64,000 nucleotides of DNA, from NCBI GenBank assembly GCA_963854735.1, contig OY978097.1, positions 3,162,001-3,226,000 on the forward strand, read 5' to 3'. Below, in pieces: positions 58,086 to 64,000 of the stretch. The number at the start of each line of letters is the position of its first letter. Within the stretch, counting starts at the first letter, position 1. Source of the DNA: Marvania coccoides. Lineage: Eukaryota > Chlorophyta > Trebouxiophyceae > Chlorellales > Chlorellaceae. The position numbers and the translations under genes were made by a program. The notes beneath the pieces are model-generated. The model was given only the letters and a program-made list of their open reading frames with translations, did not search any database and was not told where the DNA came from.

Positions 58086-58815
58086 ATGTGTTCTACTTTA
58101 TAAAAGTAAATAATAACTAAAAAAAATGAATTTCTTTCTGGGAAGCAGCCAATTTTCTTTCGCCTTTTCTTCTAAAAACACCGGTGTGTGTGTAAATTTC
58201 TGGACCATTTTTTTTTATTTCAACCCATATTGCGACGGCAACGCTTCAATCTCACAGGTTTCAAGGTTTTACAAGTGGTTTAACGTCCACTACTAAGAAT
58301 CATGCGTTTTTTACCGTGGGTGCCCCTATAGAGATCCGCAAGCCGACGTGCCACAAACCCCACCACAGTAAGGCAGAGCCCCCCTTCCATCCGTCGGATT
58401 AACCTCAGTTCTGGGCTCTGGCATAAGAATAGGAATTTCTTTGATTGCGGTACACTCAATACGTCAGCTTTAGGGTTGGATGATGGGAAACCTTTGAGTA
58501 GGAACAGGCACCTACTACAGGCGTCCTCCCCCTGGGGACTCTTAAATCCTATTTTCGTTTAGAAATAGGACGAGCTTAATTATCCTCGGAGTTTATTTGG
58601 GCATATGAAAAAAAGACAGCTTTAAAAGTTTTAAATAAGCAAAGGCTGACATAAGCTGACATCAGCTATATGCTAAAAGGAGGCTGCATTCGCGCCTGCT
58701 TTATTTTCATATTGTTACTTTTTCACCGAGATTGTAGCTGACGTCAAGGCTGCAACCTCAGATATCTTTGACCTTGTCATCTCAGGCTTAACATCCCTAA
58801 TCTGAACAATTCGCC
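58086..58815. other. Spacer between RCC1 kinase and Pi-class GST
   Basis: 730 bases, both flanking genes on the plus strand. It contains the kinase 3' UTR, non-coding copy B (58443-58613) and the GST promoter. No ORF of note; the part at 58290-58440 is less AT-rich but shows nothing I recognise. Confidence 0.5.
58443..58613 (+). ncRNA. Dispersed non-coding element, copy B (candidate structured RNA)
   Basis: Second copy of the element at 5776-5938, same block order and strand. Its hairpin is TCCTATTT (58547-58554) paired with AAATAGGA (58563-58570), closed further out by CTC (58539-58541) with GAG (58572-58574). These stem bases differ from copy A at most positions while pairing is kept. Blocks in single-stranded positions, such as GATGGGAAACCTTTGAGTA, are identical. 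No snRNA promoter or clear T-run terminator was identified. Confidence 0.45.
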
Positions 58816-59706
58816 ATGGTGAAGCCCACTCTGCACTATTTTCCCATCCGTGGTAAGCGATCCTAAAAAGCATTGCCTTGTTTCTTGTGGTTGCATGCGG
58901 TTTGATTTCTTCTAGATGAATCTCTAGTTTTCACGGAACCAGTTGCATCTCAACAGCAAACTCACGCCTCTATGGTGTCCTCCAGGCCGCGGCGAGCCCA
59001 TCCGCCTGGTTCTTGCATCCCAATGTGTGGATTTTAACGACGCCACGGTCAACTTCGCAGCGATGAAGCAGGATCTGGTGACTTTCCCTTGTGGGCAGTG
59101 GTGAGTTGTATGCATTAATAGATGCCAGCAAAAAACATATTTTTCGTGCGACCTCCAAGTCTGACCGGGCCCTCTACTTCTTTGCCCCCCGACTGCAGCC
59201 CTCGCTATGAGGACGAGGACGTGGCCATGGTGCAGTCCAACGCAATCCTACGCCACCTTGGGCGCAAGCACGGCATGTACGGCGCAACCCTCAAAGAGCA
59301 GGCGCAGGTTGATATGATTTTGGATTCAGTAGAGGGCCAAAAGTCCAAGTACCTTCCACTCATTTACGAGAAAGAGCTTGCGGACGAGGCCAAGGCAGCC
59401 TACTGGTCCACCCACTGCGATGAGGCCTCCATTCACGGCCGCAACAGTGGATGCCACTTTTATTATTTGACAAAGATGGTGTCGGGCAACAACGCTCCAT
59501 TCGCGCTGGGGGCCCAGCTGTCCGTCGCCGACATTGCCGTGGCGGATCTCGTGGACATGCACATTCGCATTTATGGCGAGCAGTTCAAAGAGGCGTTCCC
59601 TGCGTTGACGGCGCACCACGTTGCCGTGTTTGCCACCCCAGGCATTGCTGAGTATGTGGCATCCGACAAGAGGCCCACCCAGCAGAATGGCAAACCCCTT
59701 GGCTAG
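58816..59706 (+). CDS. Glutathione S-transferase, Pi class
   Basis: Three exons: 58816-58852, 58986-59100 and 59199-59706; 219 residues, normal length. It conjugates glutathione to electrophiles in the cytosol. The N-terminal thioredoxin-like domain has LHYFPIRGRGEPIRLVLA with the catalytic Tyr at position 8, a G-Q-C-P turn (GQCPRYEDEDV) and the glutathione-contacting QSNAILRHLGRKHGMYG. The C-terminal helical domain has the N-capping motif LSVADIAVADLVD. The QSNAILRHLGR and GQxP features point to the Pi class, common in animals and found in algae, rather than plant Phi or Tau. The start has a strong context (GCCATGG). Confidence 0.94.
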
Positions 59707-59893
59707 ATTAAAAAAGGAGGCGAAGAACAGCTGTCGTTGCTTTCCTCCCCACTCAAGATTTTGTGTTTGTGCAAATTTTCATTGGAATTTTTCAACTGCC
59801 ATTCAGCTGCAGATATTTATTTTCACAGAATCATTATTGTGATTATTATTATTAATTGATAATGTTTTTTGGTGCTTCTTGTAATCGCACACA

Positions 59894-60946
59894 ATGAATA
59901 ATTCGGCTGATGATGCCAACGAAATAACCGTTAACTTCATTATAAATAGCGCTCCAGCTTCCCCATCTGGCCGCTCCCACCTCTCCGGGCGAAATTATGA
60001 AAATCTCCTCCAACAAAATAAGGAGCTGGAGCGGACTACCGGACAACTACAAAACGAACTAAAATCCCTGCAGCATCGCAATGGGCAGCTTGCGGTGCAG
60101 CTAGCGACCATCAGCATCAGAGCGTACGAAGCAGAAAATGCGTGTGGCTCGGCGCGGCGGATGCTAGCGCAGCTCGAGAACCAAAACTCGCTGCTCACCG
60201 CTCAGCTCTACGACACACTCCTCCTCGGCCAACAAGAGGGGGGTGGGACAAGAGATACGAACACGCAGCCGCCTTCACTTCTTCCCCCACGCCTGTCGCT
60301 GGCAGCCGCAGCAACGCAGCTTCCTGGTGACGCCGCCGCTGCGGACCTCCCTTTACAAGTTGCAGAACATTACGACCCTGACGCCCAAAATGACCTTCCT
60401 CAAAGTGAAGACGCAGTGGAGCAGCAGCAGCCAGACCCTCCTACCGTTCAACCTGTGGAGCCCAAACGCATGCCGCTCGTCCCTGCCCTTCAGCTCCAAA
60501 AGCTCGGCGGAAACGTGCAAAAGCAGCAGCCTGCTGCGGCTGCCCAGCCCAGGAGGACCGCACGTGGATTCCCCACGGCTTCCGCTCGCCGCCCCACCTA
60601 CGGCAGCGCCCCCATGTTCAACGAGATCGCGGACGCCTACAAAAGTGTTTTGAACACGCAAACAGCGCGCGAAGACCCCGTCCACAGGTGGGTGAGGACC
60701 GTAATGAGCTCCTCCAGCGCTATTGACAGCCAGCCCCAGAGGGTCGAGCCAGTCGTCGAGGGGCTGCGGCAGCTGTGCGAGGAGGCAGGGCTGCCGCTGC
60801 CGCTAAAGCACGTGGGGGCGTGCAGGTACACTCTAGGCGCTGCGAAACTGGCGGTGCGACTGGTGAATGGGAAGCTGATGGCGCGATTTGGTCCCACCTA
60901 CGTGGATATTTTCCAGTGGCTGGAGCGGCAGCCTATTTCTTCATAA
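59894..60946 (+). CDS. Coiled-coil protein with C-terminal GAR (Gas2-related) domain
   Basis: One exon, 350 residues. Residues about 35-115 form a coiled coil (ENLLQQNKELERTTGQLQNE and onward). The middle (115-240) is Pro/Gln/Ala-rich and disordered. The C-terminal 90 residues (VHRWVRTVM to the end) finish RYTLGAAKLAVRLVNGKLM followed by ARFGPTYVDIFQWLERQ. This closely follows the GAR pattern Y-x-x-G-x-x-x-L-x-x-V-R-x-x-x-x-x-x-V-R-x-G-x-x-W/Y-x-x-x-x-x-x-L. GAR domains bind microtubules in GAS2 and spectraplakins, usually next to calponin-homology domains, which are absent here. A cytoskeletal role is inferred. The family is assigned from motif memory only. Confidence 0.62.
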   Translation: MNNSADDANEITVNFIINSAPASPSGRSHLSGRNYENLLQQNKELERTTGQLQNELKSLQHRNGQLAVQLATISIRAYEAENACGSARRMLAQLENQNSLLTAQLYDTLLLGQQEGGGTRDTNTQPPSLLPPRLSLAAAATQLPGDAAAADLPLQVAEHYDPDAQNDLPQSEDAVEQQQPDPPTVQPVEPKRMPLVPALQLQKLGGNVQKQQPAAAAQPRRTARGFPTASARRPTYGSAPMFNEIADAYKSVLNTQTAREDPVHRWVRTVMSSSSAIDSQPQRVEPVVEGLRQLCEEAGLPLPLKHVGACRYTLGAAKLAVRLVNGKLMARFGPTYVDIFQWLERQPISS

Positions 60947-61181
60947 TTCGGCGTCATTTATTTTTTTTGAATTTCATAACTGCGTTGGTTTGAGAGAGTA
61001 GCTGATATGAAAATACCCTGTATCGAATGGTTTTCTATTTTCTCCAATTGTTTGCTCTTGAAACGAAACTGTTTTCGGTGACTGAAGTACAATGACGGCA
61101 AGATTTTTCACAGTTGAAAACCGTTTTGATTTGATACATGAAAGTTTTTAACAACACAGATAAAAGAAAAGGAAAAAAACT

Positions 61182-62348
61182 TCACGGCTCCACTGCTACC
61201 GCAGGGGCAGGCTCTTCTGCTGCTGTTGCCACTGCTGCAGCCGATTTGTCCAGCGCAGCTTGAAGAGTTTCCAGCGTCTGCGCGCCCTCCAGCCGCTCAG
61301 ACCCAATTACCCACGTGGGGAACCCTTGCAGCGAGGCCTCCTTGCACGCTGGGGCCATGTCAATGCCCTGCTTCCAGCCTGTTGGGAAGCACTCCACGTA
61401 AGGAAACTGCGCCATGGCAGCCCTGCCGAAAATCTCCTTCTGCTCGTAGCAGTGGCTGCACCAAAACGCGCCGTACATGCGCGCGCCCGCCGCCCTCAGC
61501 TTGGCTGCGAGTTCTGCAGCAGCAGGCGGGCTGTCAGTGGTCACCTCTGGCTGCTTATACTCGAGCTCGGTAATGCCAGAGACCGCCTGCGACGCGTCCG
61601 GGGTGCCCAGCCCCAGGGTCAGCGCTAGCAGCGTGGCTGCAGCCAGGCCTGCGCCCGGCGCCGCCGCTGCCTCGAGCTCCTGCTGCTGCAGACTGCTGGC
61701 TGCCAGCGCCAAAATGCTGGCAGACAGCGCTGCAGAGCCCAGGCAGTAGGGGCACATTTCCCCCGGGAACGCCACCATCAGGACGTAGATCAGGTACGCG
61801 CTGGTTGTGCCCAGAAGGAGGCCCCCAGCTGAAACGACGGTGCGCAACATTGCCTCAGAATCTTCATCATTGCGGCGCACTGCCGCCGCCCCAGCTGCTG
61901 CCACCGCCGCCACGCCGATGTACGCCAGCATCCCCACCGCCGACAGCGGCACCAGGCCCCACAGCGAGGCGTAGTCGCTGCTGAGCACGGAAGCGCAGGC
62001 GGTGGTGACGCCCAGGGGGCAAGCCACTGCGGTGCCGGTGAGCTTGGAGATGGTGAGGTAGGCGGTCTCCAGGGCGCCGATACCGGCCAGCGCTGCGACG
62101 GGGGCGAAGGGGAAGGGGGCCTGCAGGCGTCGCGGCGGTGGAGAAGAAGCACGGTCGGTGGATGGGCGCCCAGAGGTGGTGGGCTGGTTGTCTGCTGGCT
62201 CAGGGGCCTGAGCCCTGCAAGTTGGTGTTTGTCGGCTTCGTGTATGTAGCCTAAGAGGCTCGCTGCTGAAGCTAGAGGCCCGAGGGTGATGCCTTAATTT
62301 TCGGCAAACATTTGGCCTTGAAGGGCCAGCGAGCACCAGGGGCGTCAT
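61182..62348 (-). CDS. LTO1: LTO1-type VKOR-thioredoxin fusion, thylakoid
   Basis: One exon, 388 residues. LTO1 is a thylakoid membrane disulfide-forming enzyme that oxidises lumenal proteins, needed for photosystem II assembly. The first 75 residues are a Ser/Arg/Pro-rich plastid leader. The VKOR domain (about 80-235) has four to five membrane helices, with the regulatory pair Cys in ACPLGVTTACASV (about 109-116) and the active CPYC (about 199-202). A fused thioredoxin-like domain (about 275-365) carries WCSHC (about 297-300) and the cis-Pro loop GFPTWVI. All expected redox cysteines are present. The lack of introns is unusual for this window. Confidence 0.95.
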   Translation of the reverse strand: MTPLVLAGPSRPNVCRKLRHHPRASSFSSEPLRLHTRSRQTPTCRAQAPEPADNQPTTSGRPSTDRASSPPPRRLQAPFPFAPVAALAGIGALETAYLTISKLTGTAVACPLGVTTACASVLSSDYASLWGLVPLSAVGMLAYIGVAAVAAAGAAAVRRNDEDSEAMLRTVVSAGGLLLGTTSAYLIYVLMVAFPGEMCPYCLGSAALSASILALAASSLQQQELEAAAAPGAGLAAATLLALTLGLGTPDASQAVSGITELEYKQPEVTTDSPPAAAELAAKLRAAGARMYGAFWCSHCYEQKEIFGRAAMAQFPYVECFPTGWKQGIDMAPACKEASLQGFPTWVIGSERLEGAQTLETLQAALDKSAAAVATAAEEPAPAVAVEP

Positions 62349-62622
62349 CGACCTCGAGTTCTCGGTCCTGTTGTTTTGATTCCAGCGGCAATTTGAATCC
62401 CGTGCGAGATATTAAAATTTAAGGGCAATAACTTTTCGAGTGTTCGCGATCGACCCCTAAAAAAAAATGCGACGAACACCAAAACACGCAACCTGAGCCT
62501 ACAGTCACTTTGAAACCCTGAAACCCAGATTTATTAGTAACTTGCACCGCGCCCGAGTGTTCTTGGGCGTCGCAAACCCCACTGTATGCAGTAAAATTTT
62601 CTGGAATGGCCCGAATGGGAGA
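62349..62622. promoter_or_regulatory. Divergent spacer, LTO1 and bromodomain gene
   Basis: 274 bases between opposite starts; likely bidirectional promoter, no recognised element. Confidence 0.35.
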
Positions 62623-64000
62623 ATGAATGAAAAAGAGGCCCCTGCCGCGTTGGCGCCTCTCCAAAAAGAAAATAAATACATGGTGCCGCCCCACGAGCCG
62701 ATTTCCCCACCCACGAACGTCGCGACATTACCACATCCACCTTCGACTTGGCCTCAGAAAGCAGCGCAGGCCAACGGGGGGGTCCCCGCTGCGCCGGAGA
62801 CTAAAATGGACGTTGACGGGCCGTCAGAGCAGGCCAGGCCCGCAGAGGGAGCACCCTTGCCGTGTGAGGCAGTGAGAGAGGCTAGCCAGCCCGCAGCTCC
62901 CACCCAAGCCGCTCCCGCGCCCAGCCAACCTCCACAGCCATGTAGTGTGTCAGCAGCGGCCGCGCGGCCGGCGCTTACGCCTGCGCAGGAAGACGCGATC
63001 AGGGAGCTGGAGGCCATCTGGGTGAGGATCAAGTCGCTGGACGTGGAGGGGTGGTTTCAAAACCCTGTTACCGACCGCGAGGCGCCCAACTACCACTCGA
63101 TAATCAAGCAGCCGATGTGCTTTCAGGTGAGAAAATGTTTTTTTTGTGCAATGCTGCCGCCCCTGCCCTTTCTCTCCCCCACCAACCCGTCGGCTTTTCG
63201 TCCTCTCTGGCGCAGATGATGCGGTCTAAGATCCTCAACATGCAGTACGTCAACTGGACCGACCTGGAGCGCGACTTTGAGCTCATCTGCAGCAACGCCA
63301 CGCGATACAATCAGAAGCGGTCTCGCATCCACAAGCAGGCCATGGTGCTGCAACGGGCGGGCAAAAAGCAGCTGTCGAACTTTGAGCTCGCTGGGCGCCG
63401 GGCCATCGCCACGCTGCACCCGCACGGAGATGGAGGAGCTGGCGGCGGCGGCGCTGGCACCAGCGGTGGCGGAGGCCATGGCGGTCCGTCTTTGACGCCT
63501 ACCTCCGCCCTGGCGCTGCCCACCGCGGACACAGGCACCTCTGCAGATGACATGATGGAGGAGCAGCTGCTGGGGGAGGCGCAGAGCGCTGGAGGCCAGT
63601 CGGAGCTGGACAGCGGCGCTTTTGGCGTTGGATTCGGTGGGTACAGCAGCCACGAAGACTCGGATCTGGAGGAGGTGGTGCAGCAGCAGTGGAGGCAGCA
63701 GCATCAAGGCGCGGGAGGAGCAGCAGTAGCAGCAATAACTGAGCAGCAGCAGCCATCTGTGTGTGTGCAGCGGCAGTGGGGCAGCAGCGATGCAGCCCCG
63801 CTGGAGCCGCAGCAGCAGCAGCCAACGACGGCGGCGCGGCCTCGGCGGCGCGCTGGCGGCGTTGAGTGGCGCGAAATCCGCCGCGGCGCCGAATGGCGCA
63901 TGCAGTGGCTGCACCTTCGCGTCACGGAGCTCAACCACCAGCGATATCAGACCAAACACGCGCTGCTGGAGGTGAGGCGAGAGCAGCAGCAGATGGTGCA
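62623..64000 (+). CDS. Bromodomain protein (3' end beyond window)
   Basis: Two visible exons: 62623-63126 and 63216 to at least 63971. Bromodomains read acetyl-lysine on histones. After a Pro/Ala-rich disordered region (1-140), the domain includes the ZA-loop stretch WFQNPVTDREAPNYHSIIKQ, then across the intron MMRSKILNMQYVNWTDLERD and the conserved Asn in ICSNATRYNQKRSRIHKQA. Low-complexity Gly and Gln stretches follow. Near the end is VEWREIRRGAEWRMQWLHLR, a short Trp-rich helix like one found in plant bromodomain proteins. A possible splice donor GTGAGG occurs at 63972, so the last 29 bases may be intron. The ATG at 62623 is the first in frame. Confidence 0.82.

Noticed and set aside
58470..58500. 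GGATGATGGGAAACC looked like a hammerhead ribozyme core
   Set aside because: The required CUGAUGA and GAAA cores flanked by proper stems are not present in either copy of the element.

Overview
This is a nuclear genome window from a photosynthetic eukaryote, most likely a chlorophyte green alga. Nearly every gene is split by short GT-AG introns (about 70-190 bases). Exons are GC-rich, rich in Ala/Gln/Pro codons, while introns and spacers are AT-rich with poly-A/T and TA runs. The products include plastid terminal oxidase, a chloroplast sensor kinase homologue, an LTO1-type VKOR-thioredoxin protein, a plant-type CDPK and a plant-type VPS13. There are no operons, ribosome binding sites, phage or insertion sequences, and no tRNA or rRNA gene. 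All exon models were built by hand from splice motifs plus reading-frame continuity, and each one closes in frame.

Layout: 1-782 is the 3' end of an unrecognised Pro-rich membrane-anchored protein (+). 1010-3043 is a MoxR/RavA-type AAA+ ATPase (-). 3393-5647 is a CDPK (+). 6804-8285 is a mitochondrial aspartate aminotransferase (-). 8896-25485 is a 14-exon, about 4,940-residue VPS13 bridge-type lipid transporter (-) with a PH domain and six Vps62-like modules. 25925-28207 is organellar MnmG (+). 28425-29082 is a small ankyrin protein (+). 29433-31006 is PTOX (-). 31817-33064 is a secreted, probably GPI-anchored DUF3455-like protein (-). 33683-36135 is an ABCF1/GCN4-type translation factor (-). 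36500-37617 is a plastid LarB-like protein (+). 37958-44254 is nucleoporin NUP205 (-). 44490-46399 is a chloroplast sensor kinase homologue (+). 46784-47832 is a fasciclin protein (-). 48239-49254 is a DUF455 ferritin-like protein (-). 49582-50286 is mitochondrial ISCU (+). 50644-52115 is an EamA/DMT transporter (-). 52665-54623 is an ionotropic glutamate receptor-like channel without an N-terminal domain (+). 55150-58085 is a receptor kinase with a seven-repeat RCC1 ectodomain (+). 58816-59706 is a Pi-class GST (+). 59894-60946 is a coiled-coil protein with a GAR (Gas2-related) domain (+). 61182-62348 is LTO1 (-). 62623 to the window end is a bromodomain protein (+, incomplete).

The genes are mostly single-copy housekeeping and organelle genes packed about one per 2.8 kb. 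Several encode organelle-directed proteins (mitochondrial: AAT, ISCU; plastid or organelle: PTOX, CSK, LTO1, LarB-like, MoxR, MnmG), but I see no sign that their adjacency is functional. The two surface proteins at 52.6-58.1 kb (GLR-like channel and RCC1 receptor kinase) are the most unusual coding sequences, together with a LarB homologue that carries Ser where the bacterial enzyme has its reactive Cys.

Outside genes, the most interesting signals are two things. One is a pair of about 165-base non-coding copies (5776-5938 and 58443-58613) that share several sequence blocks and keep a hairpin at the same place although the paired bases differ. The other is an intergenic segment (54745-54965) with nested inverted repeats that could fold into a multi-branched RNA.
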